In this document: positions 38,001 to 50,000 of the stretch, one piece after another | Position numbering within the stretch: position 1 is the stretch's first letter | How the letters are laid out: each line of letters opens with the position of its first letter | From: Dipteris shenzhenensis | Lineage: Eukaryota; Polypodiophyta; Polypodiopsida; Gleicheniales | Direction: 5' to 3' (one strand) | Length of the DNA stretch: 64,000 nt | NCBI GenBank assembly: GCA_047967505.1 | Contig: CM106539.1 | Notes under the pieces: generated by a model | The model's database searches: none | The model's input: only the letters and a program-made list of their open reading frames with translations | What the model was told of the DNA's origin: nothing | Translations under genes and position numbers: made by a program

Positions 38001-41000
38001 TCATTTACTTAGGACACGAGATTTCTTCTGAAGGTATTAGCATTGATCTAGATCGTATCCAGAAGGTTTTGGAATGGCCGATCCCTTAAACTGTGAAACA
38101 ACTTCGTTCTTTCCTAGGATTCACGGGTTTTCTACGGAAGTCCGTGCGTGATTATTCCAGTATCACGGCACCCTTGACCAACATATTGAAGGTCGTGGAC
38201 GCAGGTCTACCCAGCCGATCTCTTGGAATGATGCATTGAACAAGACTTTTGAAATACGTTATCGAAAGGGTTCAATGAAGTGTGGCAGATGCCTTAACTC
38301 GAGTCAAGTTTATAAATGCTATGCCATTTACGTAAATATCCTCAGACCTCATTCAATCCTTGAGAAAACTTTGCGCAACTAATAGCCATTTCAGTTCTTA
38401 TTGGCAAAAAGTCTAGGATGGGAGCTCCATGGTTGACCAAGACTCAAGGATTGTGCCACCTACGGTACAGTTGGCGGGAGGTTAGTGGATGATTAGCAAA
38501 TGGCTTGTTGTTCTGGAATGGAAAGATGTGTGCCAGATGTTTTGGATCTTCGATCCAAGATTCTCTAGGAGTGTCATGATGATCCTAGTGCTGGACAACC
38601 AGGTATAAATCAGACTCTGTCTCTTGTGAAACATACATTTTATTGGCCTAAGATGTGTGCTTTATTGAAAACTATGTGGTACATTGCCAGGTTTGTCAAG
38701 TTACTAAGGCAGAACGCCTTAGAGGCATGGGGTTATTATAGCCATTGCAAATCCCGAGTAATAAATGAAAAAGTATTTCCATGGATTTTATTACGGGTTT
38801 TCCTAGAACACGCAAGGGTCATGACTCCATTTGGGTCATAATGGACCATCTGACAAAAATGGCTAGATTCTTACCTACTAGAACAACCATCTCAACTGTT
38901 CAGCTAGCTCACGAGTTTGTGGACCACTTGTTTAAGTTGTATGGTTTGCCGTCCGACATAGTCAGCAACAAGGACTCGAAGTTTACAAGTAACTTCTGGA
39001 CACTTGTTTTTGAGAAGTTAGAAACTGCTCTAAGTATGAGTTCCTCAGATCATGCACAATCTAAGAAGGTCAACCAATTGATTGAAGATATGTTGTTTCT
39101 AAGAGACAGTCTTCATGGGAAGATTATCTCTCTATGATAGAATTTGCTTATAACAATGCAAAGCATTCAAGTACTGGTTACAGTCCTTTTATGCTTATGT
39201 ATGGGTTTCAACCTAAGTCACCAATTATGGTTGGGTTAAAGGGAATCCAAAATGATGCTGCAAAGACATTCTTGTAAGACATGCAAGAAATGTTGCAGTT
39301 TGCCAAGGAGTCTATTAGAAGTGCCCAAGATCGGGACAGATTTTATGCTAATAGGCATCGTTCACCTAGAGAGTTCTGAAGGAACAATGGTATATTTGCA
39401 TATTCTCAAGGAATCCAAGAGCCGAAGTACTGGTTTGGTTCAAAAGTTATCCGCCAAATATTGTGGCCCTTTCAAGATTATTAAAAGAATTAGACCAGTT
39501 GCATATAAACTAGAATTGCCTCCTGATGTTAAAGTACATCCAGTGTTTCATGTCAGCAGACTGAAAGAGTTACTGGGTGCGGATGATCAACTTGTTTCTC
39601 CTCAAGAAATAATAGAAGTTACAGATTTGACTATTATTCCACACGAACCTGAGAGTATTCTTGAATTTTGTGAAAGACAGATTCATAATAGCTCGAATAG
39701 CATGCTCCTCCTACTCCTCCTCCTCGGGATCTTCAATCGTCTCCTCCTCTTGGATGGTGACCTTGGGTGGGAGTAATGACGGAAGTTCAAGAACCTCTTC
39801 TGCAAGCTATGGCTCTGACTCCTCAAAGATCACGTCCCTTCTTCTTCTTTTCCAAGTCAAAAAGGCGATAGGTCTTGATTCTGTTGAGAATGTGAACGGC
39901 AGTGTTCATGGCTTAAACCCAGTAAGCTTTCGAGAGATTCCTCCCTCGCAACATGGTCAAACATGTCTCTGTGACCGTCCAATGCGTCCTCTCAGCAACT
40001 CTGTTCTACTGAGATTTGCGAGCTGTAGTGAGCGGTCTCTTGATCCCGTGCTTCTTGCAAATTCTATTGAACTCAGTAAAAGTGCGCTTCCCCTCTCTAT
40101 CAATGTGGAAGGCTTTGATTACCTTTCCGCTCTCCTTCTCTAATTGGGCCTTTCAGTAATTTCTCATAAGCCTGAGACTTCTTGGCTAGGCCAAATACCC
40201 ACGTCATGCAATTGAAATCATCGACAAATAAAAGAGAATACCGCAAACCTGCGAATGAATTTGTCAACATTGGGCCGCAAATGTCGGCATGAACCCACTC
40301 GAGCAGCTTCTTGGCCCGTGATGAGGCCTCCTGTGGATACTTGTCCCTATGTTGCTTGCCCTACAAGCAAGCCCTACAAACACGATCATTGCCTATAATG
40401 GGTGGAAGTCCATCCACCATCTTTGACTTCTGCATCTCGGCGAGAGTGCCATAATTGACATGACCGAACCGCTCATGCCACAATTTGGATCTGCCATGGT
40501 CCCCGTGCACCAACAGAGTGTTGAGCCGATATAGCGCATGCTCCTCGACTCCTTGAGCCACCACCTTTCCATTTGCCTTGGATGTGACAGTGACTTTGCC
40601 GTTGTCGAATAAGACTGACATATTGTGCTTGTCCATTTGAGTGACAAACAAAAGGTTCTTGTACAAGTTTGATACATACAGTATGTCATGACAAGAGAAA
40701 TCACTAATCCGTGATTAGTAGACATTGAAAACATTCTTATATATTATACGCCAATGGTGTAACATGTATTTGTATTTATGATGGACACCGGCCGCTTTGT
40801 TATGGCGGTGGATCATCTGAGTAGATAGGACTAGTCGAGCTGGAGCCACTGCTTCAGACGGCATCAAATTTGGACAAGTGATACTTATTCTATTAATAAA
40901 AATGTGCACACACGTGTCTAGGTCCTAGGGGCAATAGGAAGGAAAGGGTGCATTAAGGTGCATTGAATGGTAGATGCATGGGTCATAGGCTAAGGGTAAG

Positions 41001-44000
41001 TGTAAATGGGAAGATGGAACTTGAGTGATCTCAAGGGACATTAATGAAAGGGTATCACCCTTTCATTGTGAATCTCACGTAGCATTCTTCATTCACATTG
41101 CATTCATCCGCCATCTCTCTCCCACCTTGCATGTAGGTCGAAATAGAACCAAGTACTCTCACGAGGGCGCTCTTCCCCATTGGAGGGCCAATTGGCATTC
41201 AAATTCTGCATGCATTGCACACGTTTGCATTCTTGAGAAGGTTGTTTCTTCACATTTGGTATCAGTTAAGGGACATTCCTTAACTTTGCCATCAATGTAT
41301 CCAAACAGAAAATCCCACTGAGAAGGTTGCTAGTGGATAAGTATGTGAGTAAGTGACACATCATAGCAGCCAAGGCTGATTTCCCTGCATAAATTCCAGC
41401 ATCATCTTGCCTTTATGCGCTAAAATGTGTATGTGAATATTCAGAATATTCAGACCACCATGCATTTTTGGTGAATAGAGGCGCTGCATCGTCGAGAGCA
41501 AACTGATGCTCTTACGACCATGTTTTGCTCATCCACTGGCCTTGCAAGAGCCTCAGCGCTCTTATTTTATCAGTTTTAAAGGATTCGGACTGTTGATGAT
41601 GTTCTTCAACCTGATGATACCTTGCTATCTTTTCCTTCTGCAGTCAGAAAATATGGTTTGGGTCTGCATTATCGAACTTTATGGCAGTACCTTACGCAGA
41701 TGCTTCAATCTTTCATACCGATTCCAAGCCTTGAACTTCAATATCCTCTTGAAGATTGGGCTTTACACTTCGTAGACAATATGGCCCTTTTCACTGTCAC
41801 AGATGGCTCGCTCCGCGGGAATCTGTGAGCCACATCTTCCGGCATTGTCCTCACTCCAAAGATTTCTTATTCTTTTTGCAGCGGCTGTTAGTGGCCTGTT
41901 TTCCTGGTGCTAATTTTGGTAGGTGTTTCAAGATTTTCGGACGGCACCCTATCAGGCTAGGCTATGAGCATTTCTCCTATTGGGCTCGCTTTTGAGCTCT
42001 CCATACTATATGGAAGGATCGCAACCATAGAGTTTTTGGAAACCCTCTCTTTCATACTCTCTTTCTTTAGAGCATCATTAAGCCAATCTTTCTTTGATTG
42101 CTTGTGAGCCCATCAGATTAACAGTACTACATATCTATTGTATAATGACCTTTCTAATCTTGTAATTGCTTCCCCCTCCTTTTAAGGGGTTGCAAATTGT
42201 AATATAACTCTAATTGGACTTCACCAAAAAAAATGTGTGTGTGTGTGTGTGTGTCATATGACCAATGTAAAGTCTCAGCCCTTAGGGAATTACCATTCAC
42301 AAAACCACGACCTTGCCATTTAAGATGAGAGAGTCGATTTCCAGTCCGAAACAGTGACAACGGGACAGAAGAGTGTGCGGGACGGAGGTACGAACATCAA
42401 GCGCGAGCGTACAAGAAGGCTGCGTGGAAAAGAGTCGTAGAAGGAGGCGGCGCACGGGCAAGGACTGCATGCAAGGCACAAGCCAAGAGAGCGGCAGGAA
42501 GGCCACACACGGAGAGCTGTAGGCGGAAGAAAGGGCACGGGAAGCAAGAGGCCTGCGTGGACGCGGAAAGGTAAGGGAGCCTGCAAATCTGTGCGCGAAA
42601 CAGGCCTTCGGTAGGGACCCGCGCGGAAAATTGCTACAGTCTACTTGACTTTTGCTGTAAAATAAACCCCTTTTCTGAAATTACAGCAAGCCATTTTCTC
42701 TTGTATTACTAAAAGGAAAGAATGGAAGGAGGAGGGATATTTAATAATGAACTTGTTTCCTCCACTACCAAAAGGACATAGGGAGAGAACACCATCACCT
42801 CCTCCTGAAGAGGATAATGTAGATGAGAGTTACACGCATATTGACTATGATAACCCACGTATAGAATTACCTTCATCTCTCCTTCAAGAATCTCTTGATA
42901 GGGAGTTTTCCTTCAAAAATGAAGGGAGAGACGAGTTCATCCAAGAGCAAGGCGCTGAGTTTACGCCTTTAACTCAAAATCCCATACACATGGATTATAA
43001 TCCAAGTGCAAGAGGAAGAGAGGAGTCTCCCATTGATAAGCTGGTTTCTCAACTTAGCCATATGATTGAACAGTCCATTATGACAAAATTAGGGACTAAG
43101 ACAGCGCTGAATTTTGGGAATGACGATTTAGGTACCCCCTCAAAGAGAGCTCAATTCCAACCCCGAGAGAGAAAAGAGTTCCCAAAGTATGATGGAGCAA
43201 GAGAGGCCAATAAAATCCTCAATTGGATTCGCCATTTTGAGCTATATTTTGCTCATCAAGATAAGACCCACCATGAGAAGCTTGCTCTTGCCACACTGCA
43301 TCTACAAAAGGATGCTTTAATGTGGTGGTCCTTATCACAAACGGGAAAAGAGCCTATTCTTCAATGGTCCAAATTTGTAGAGCAGATTAAGGCCACTTTC
43401 ATGCCTCCGAGGCATGAAGAAGAATTGACCTTCCGCTTGAAAAGGTTGAGGCAATTCGAAAACGAGAGTAATGCTGAATTTACAGCTAGGTTTTAGAAAC
43501 TCTCTTCAGAGTTACCTGAGAAGAGTGAGGATGATAAAAGGAAGAAGTATTTAGCAGCCCTAACCCCGAAAGTTGTAGGCCATCTTCTCCCAGTTCTAGT
43601 GATGCCCTATAGGCCCTGGTATGTGCCTTGTAGGCATTGGTATAGGCACTTAGTTTATTGTGTGCCTTTTATGCCACATAGGACACTTAGTCCTATGTGA
43701 CACCTAGGACACTTAGTCCTAGGTCTAGGTACAAGTACTATGTACTTTGTTTTTACACATTACTCAAGATTGACGTGATGGCTGTTTCTTTTGACTCTTT
43801 GTACCTTACACTGGCTCTTTCATTCAACAATCCTACAGTGGCATTAGAGCAACGGTTGACTTGTCTCCTTCCCCCTGGATTTGTACCAGCGCTCCTTCAT
43901 CCAGGACAATACTCACAGCCTACACACAGGACGTACCTCTGTATAGAAAGTTTCCATACCAGCTCTGTACTACGCTCCATACTGCGCCGTAGATCTTTCA

Positions 44001-47000
44001 TACAGGCGTACCGAAGGTCTTGTAACTGCTTTGTCCTGCATTCCGTACTTGCATCGCCATACAATCACGTGGGAACGCACTTGCATCCATACAGTCGTAC
44101 CTGTTATTCCGTACAACAAACGTACATGCTCCGTATAGTCTCCGTACATTGTACATGTGTCGTACATTGGATTCCGTACTACACTCAGTACTGTTCCGTA
44201 CATTGGTACTTGTCCCGTATAAGAGCTATCCGTACAGTGGTACTTGTCCCAGGATTTTCGTACAGTCTTTGCACGCGTGAAGTCACATATAGGACATTCT
44301 CAAAATTTGGGGCTTTTGAGGGCTTTTGCTGTCCTTACCTTCCTTTTACTGTTTGAAGTCTTCTCAAGTCATTTCAACAGTTTGGAAAGCCTACATCTTG
44401 AGGTCTATACTTTGGGACAGGTGCACTTTTGCAGTCAATTTGTGGACAGCAAGTCCTAATTTTGCAGTTGCAAGCCTTGAGGCTATTTTTTGGGATTTGA
44501 TCTGCAATTTCTTATTTGATTGCAATACATTGGGTCTGATTGGAGAACATCGAGTCACATTTGCAGGACATTGAGTCAAATTTTCAAACATTGAGTCTTT
44601 TCTACAGGACATCGAGTCAGATTCTCATACATTGGGTCACATTTGCAAAAATCTCTGCAAAATTTGGGGCTTTTCTGCATTTGCCCTCTTTTTGGCCTAT
44701 TTCCCCTCATTAAATTGGGGCTTTTGCCAGATTTGCTGTTTTTGCAGTGAACATTGCCTAACACAGCCACATTTGGGTCAAATCTGCATTTGCCCTTTAA
44801 TTTGGGTTGGAAATTTGCAGAATATTTATTCGCAGATATTTGCTGTCTTTTTTGGACAGCCAACTCTTTGCAGTGATAGCCTTGAGGCTTTTGGGTTTTC
44901 AGGCCTTTTTCAAGGTATCCCATTTGCAATGGCTGGCAACAATCAAGATCTATTTGGCATTCTTCGTGAAGACGATAAGTTGGATGGCACCAACTATCCG
45001 ATGTGGTCTTATCTCATGAAACATATTCTTGTTGCAAAGCATTTGTGGAATATTGTTTCTGGGGTTGATCTAAGGCCAGCCAATGCTACAGTGGTTGCCT
45101 CTACTGCTGGTCCCTCTGCAGGGGGTACTCCTCCTCATGCCTTATCTTCTAGCACTCCTGCTACTGCTCCCCCAACTCAGGAACAATCAAGATGGGATGC
45201 AAGAGATGCGAATGCACATTCCTGTATTGCTTTATCATGCAAGAGAAACATTATTCCACACATCCGGTCTCACAGGACAGCAAAGGTATCCGATTCGCAA
45301 TGAGGCACGTGTTGCATTTTTAAGAAGACAGCTGCAGGAAGTCAGTATGAATGAAGGTGATTCTATGGATGTGATTCTATGGATGCATATCTGACCAAGG
45401 TACTTGATACATTGAGGGACAGCAAACAAGATCAGCCTTTTGCTGCCCCACTTTCTTGAGTTTGCACTCCTTGCTACAGCTTGCAATGAAGAGCCTTTGT
45501 GCCATAAAGATGCTTTTGACAGCAAAGAGTGGATGGATGCAATGAGAGCTGAGTTACAATCCATTGCCAAAAATGACACATGGGAATTAGTAGATCTCCC
45601 TCCCGGCAAGCATGCCATTGGTACAAGGTGGGTCTACAAATTAAAAAGGAAATCTGATGGCAGCATAGATCAACACAAACCCCGTCTTGTTGCAAAAGGA
45701 TATGCCCAACAACAAGGCATTGACTTTGAGGAGACATTTGCTCCCACATCCAGGATTACTACCATTAGGTGTGTCATTGCCATTGCAGCCCATCACCATT
45801 GGCAAGTGCACCAACTTGACATCAAGACTGCTTTTCTTCATGGGAAACTGCAGGAAGAAGTCTATGTCACACAACCTCCTGGCTTTGAGGTTGTTAATTC
45901 TGAAAACAAGGTATGCCGGCTTAGAAAAGCCCTTTATGGTTTGAAGCAGGCACCCAGGGCATGGTATGCCAAAATTCATGCACACTTACTATCCCTTGGT
46001 TTTCAGAATAGCCCCACAGAACCCACTCTTTATGTCCGTGGGAGTGGATCTGATTTTCTAGTGCTGATTTTATATGTGGATGATATGCTCATCACGGGCC
46101 CAGATACTCAGCATATTGCAGCTTTCAAGGCTGATTTGCAGCACGTTTTTGAAATGTCAGACATGGGACACCTCCACTATTATTTGGGCATTTAGTTTGC
46201 TCATGTTGAGGGAGGTATCATGATGTCACAGTCCGAGTATATTGGACAGCTCCTTGATCGTTTTCAGTTCGAGGATTGCAAGCCAATCTCTACTCCAGTG
46301 GACCCTGGCTTCAAATTCTCAGCTCATGATGGGAGCCCACCATGTGATATCACTCTTTATCAGCAGGCTGTTGGATGCCTTATTTATTTATGTCACACCA
46401 GACCTGACTTACAGTATGCAGCATCTCAGCTCAACAGATTCATGCACATGCCCAGTTCACAGCATTGGCAGGCAGTGAAGAGAGTTTTCACATATCTCAA
46501 AGGCACTCAGAATTCAGCCCTCTTCTATGGTGATCAGGGCTCACTTACCATGCATGCTTACACAGATAGTGACTGGACAGGACGTTCCGACACCAGAGTG
46601 TCACATACCGGCAATTGTTTTTTGCTTGGCAATTCATGTATCTCTTGGCTTGGCAAGAAGCAACCAACAGTTGCCACATCTAGCTGTGAGGCTGAGTATA
46701 GGACAGCTTTCACCGCTACAGTAGAGCGTGTCTGGCTTCGACAGTTACTTACAGATCTTGGTATTCGCTAGACATCCTCCACTATGGTCTACACTAACAG
46801 CCAGAGTGCTTTGGCCATTGCGCGTAACCCAGTGTTTCATGCGCGTACCAAGCATATTGAAGTTCACTATCATTATGTTCAGGAGCGGTTGTCAGTAGGA
46901 GACATAGAGTTGTCCTATCTTCCCACAGAGGACAACATAGCAAGTCTGTTTACAAAGGCACTTCCTCGTCCCAAGTTCGAAATCTTCCGCCATGCTTTAC

Positions 47001-50000
47001 ACTTGGTTCCCTTTGTTACATGATCTGACATGCCTTGTACATTCATAGGTGGCTATATCCTTTTGGATGAACATGTGCCACCATGATCAGAAAATACCAG
47101 GTATTCTCGGACGTTTCCAGAATACTTCAGCCCATACCATGGAGGGGGGTTTGTAGGCCATCTTCTCCCAGTTCTAGTGATGCCCTATAGGCCCTGGTAT
47201 GTGCCTTGTAGGCATTGGTATAGGCACTTAGTTCATTGTGTGCCTTTTATGCCACATAGGACACTTAGTCCTATGTGACACCTAGGACACTTAGTCCTAT
47301 GTGACACCTAGGACACTATGTACTAGTACTATGTACTAGTACATAGTACTAGTACTATGTACTTTGTTTTTACACATTACTCAAGATTGACGTGACGGTT
47401 GTTTCTTTCGACTCTTTGTACCTTACACTCGCTCTTTCATTCAACGATCCTACAAAAGTGAGGTATGAGGTTGAAATGTTCAACCCAACCACCTTGAAAG
47501 ACCTCACTAAATTGGCTGAGATTGTTGAGAGGAAATTGAATCCTCGTAAACCCTTCAACAAAGGAAATGAGAAAGCCATTGTAGAAAATGTTAACAGCCA
47601 ATCATGTCCTGGATGGATACCATTTCCTTCCATGACTGATGATGAGAAGAAAAAGCTAATTAAGGAGGGTAAATGTTTCGGATGTAAGAAACATAAGCCA
47701 GGGCATCCATGGCATAAATGTCCTACTCTATTAGCCAAAATTGCCAAAACCAATTCTGTAAAAGGGAAAGGCAAAGCATCCAAGCAGGAGGACGAGGCTT
47801 CTACCTCCTCATCCCAAGACTCTACGGTGAACATAGAACCAAGGGTAAATGCTATCCATTCAGCCAACACTGGTGTATGGATGTGTGATCTGAATAGAGT
47901 GTAGACATATTCATTGTGGAGTATAGACGGAGAAAATCCGTGTAGAGCGTCTGATAGGATGAATAGGGCTGAAATAGAAGAGTTGGAAAAAGAGATTGAA
48001 GGTCTATAGCTTCTATCGAATAAGTAGGTCTCCATCGCAAAATCATCTATAGCCAAAGTCTATCTAGTTCAATAACACATTTGGGTGAGAGAATCGTTTT
48101 AATACTAACCGGTTTGTTGAGAATATGTTTCAGCTTATTGAGCAGGTTACTATAAAAAGATTTCAGCAGCTTGGTATTCAGAAGAGAATTCTGAGTATGA
48201 AGAGATATTGAAGAAGCACTACAGTGGTACTTCTGCATTTTGAATATTCAGCATCAAGAGGAATCAGAACTTGAAGATGGGATTTAAGTTTTGATTCAGA
48301 AGAGATCGTGTACTGCCAAGAGAAGATTATGAAGAGGAGATGCAAATGCAGAAGTAAAAGAGAAGCATACGCAAGAGAAAGAGACAAGAGAGGATCCAGA
48401 AGAGAACTTCTGCCCATTCAAGTAGGAGGGAGTGCCATGACAAGAGAAATCACTAATCTGTGATTAGTAGACATTGAATACATTCTTATATATTATACGC
48501 CAATGGTGTAACATGTATTTGTATTTATGATGGACACCAACCGATTTGTTATGCCAGTGGATCATCTGAGTAGATAGGACTAGTCAAGCTAGAGCCACTG
48601 CTTTAGACGGCATCGAATTTGCACATGTGATACTTATTCTATTAATAAAAATGTGCACACACGTGTCTAGGTCCTAGGGGCAATAGGAAGGGAAGGGTGC
48701 ATTAAGGTGCACTGAATGGTAGATGCATGGGTCATAGGCTAAGGGTAGGTGTAAATGGGAAGATGAAACTTGAGTGATCTCAAGGCACATTAATGAAAGG
48801 GTATCACCCTTTCATTGTGAATCTCATGTAGCATTCTTCACTCACATTGCATTCATCCGCCATCTCTCTTCCACCTTGCATGTAGGTCAAAATAGAACCA
48901 AGTACTCTCACGAGGGTGCTCTTCCCCATTGGAGGGCCAATTGGCATTCAAATTCTGCATGCATTGCACACATTTGCATTCTTGAGAAGGTTGTTTCTTC
49001 ACAAATGTCGGCATGAATCAACTCAAGCGGCTTCTTGGCCCGTGATGAGGCCTCCTGTGGGTACTTGTCCCTGTGCTGCTTGCCCTCCAAGCAAGCCCTA
49101 CAAACACGATCATTGCCTGTAATGGGCGGAAGTCCATCCACCATCTTTGACTTCCGCATCTCGGCGAGAGTGCCATAATTGACATGACCAAACCGCTCAT
49201 GCCACAATTTGGATCTGCCATGGTCCCCGTGCACCAACAGAGTGTTGAGCCGATTTAGCCCATGCTCCTCGACTCCTTGAGCCACCACCTTTCCATTTGC
49301 CTTGGATGTGACAGTGACTTTGCCGTTGTCGAATAAGACCGACACTGTGCTTGTCCATCTGACTGACAAACAAAAGGTTCTTGTACAAGTTCGATACATA
49401 CAGTACACCGAACATCAGCTCCTCGTTTCCTGCAATCATGATGAATGAAATACTATCAACACCCTTCACAGGGCATGTCCGGTTATCCCCCACAGTGACC
49501 TTGGAATCAAGATGTGTAACTTCCATGGTTTTGAACCACTCCTTGATGGACATGTGCTTTGAAGCTCTGTTGTCCACGTACCAACCTTCCTTTCCTTCAC
49601 TAACTAAATAAGCGGAGCAATACTCAGTGATGATGAAGAGAGCACCGGTCGTGACCTTTGCCAATTCGGTCTTTGGCTCCTCCTTGGACTTGGACTCCTC
49701 CTTCACTTGAGGAAAATTCGCCACAAGGGCCCTACCATCCCATTGAAGGCAGTTTTGGGTTCATGTGGGGGAGGTGCACCTGGTAGAAGGGTCAAACATG
49801 GGTTAAGAGGGGGGGGATGGTTTAGGTGGTCCCTAGTGTAAAGGGAGCAGCCAGTAGGGGCTCTCTGCTGGCTTGCTCACCCTCCACCTCAACATACCAT
49901 TGCCCCACACCTTCTAGGACTCTCATTGGTACACCTCAAATCACTCTCTAATCCCTTGAAATTAGGAAACACTAATTGGAGGCCCTTTTGAGACCCCAAT

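Larger units (their letters stand above)
34114..39690 (+). mobile_element. Ty3/Gypsy LTR retrotransposon, decayed, 3' end lost
   Basis: Order: 5' LTR (34114-34859), tRNA-Met-like PBS (34862), gag (35746-36744), zinc knuckle and protease in a shifted frame (36600-37091), RT (37224-38089), missing or scrambled RNase H, integrase (38626-39690). The pol order RT before integrase identifies Ty3/Gypsy. Multiple frameshifts and stops are present. The element stops at about 39690, where minus-strand Copia integrase begins; no 3' LTR is in the window. It lies in intron 3, antisense to the host gene, about 470 bp upstream of exon 4's acceptor. Confidence 0.85.
43574..47454 (+). mobile_element. Ty1/Copia element, 3.88 kb, TSD AAAGT, internally deleted
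   Basis: The LTRs 43574-43837 (264 bp) and 47152-47454 (303 bp), both TGTAGGCC...CCTACA, are flanked by perfect AAAGT duplications (43569-43573 and 47455-47459). A tRNA-Met-like PBS (TGGCATTAGAGC, 43839-43850) and a polypurine tract (47141-47151) are in place. Inside are a ~1.1-kb leader, a gag start (44929), then RT and RNase H (45440-47023). Protease and integrase are absent, and the gag fragment runs almost directly into RT. It interrupts the gag of the 8.3-kb element, so it is the younger insertion. Confidence 0.92.
42747..47904 (+). pseudogene. Gypsy-type gag of the 8.3-kb element, split by a Copia insertion
   Basis: The frame from 42747 encodes a P/E-rich N-terminus, then the gag core (FPKYDGAREANKILNWIRHF, LHLQKDALMWWSLSQTGK, MPPRHEEELTFRLKRL). 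A TAG at 43494-43496 interrupts it, but the same frame continues KLSSELPEKSEDDK to 43573 where the Copia (43574-47454) begins. After the AAAGT duplication it resumes in phase at 47460: RYEVEMFNPTTLKDL, AEIVERKLNP, then CFGCKKHKPGHPWHKC (zinc knuckle), ending TAG 47902-47904. No pol frame follows. Confidence 0.85.
40689..49003 (+). mobile_element. Second gag-only LTR element, 8.3 kb including a nested Copia
   Basis: Two 566-bp LTRs (40689-41254 and 48438-49003, TGACAAGAG...TTCTTCACA, roughly 5% different by eye) enclose a PBS (TGGTATCAG, 41257), a LINE 3' fragment (41480-42232), a Gypsy-type gag (42747 to 43573, resumed 47460-47904) interrupted by a Copia element, a non-coding tail and a purine tract (48421-48437). 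No pol is present. The 5-bp flanks differ and the flanking Copia sequences do not abut, so the two ends may derive from different insertions. Confidence 0.85.

Noticed and set aside
39661-40143. 160-codon plus-strand frame over the Copia integrase
   Set aside because: It is the antisense shadow of a recognisable minus-strand Copia integrase.
43697-44356. 219-codon frame rich in Tyr, Val and Thr
   Set aside because: It starts in the LTR and runs through the GTAC-rich Copia leader; composition and lack of domains mark it as spurious.
47370-48056. 228-codon minus-strand frame
   Set aside because: It is antisense to the gag and zinc knuckle of the 8.3-kb element and has no recognisable domain.
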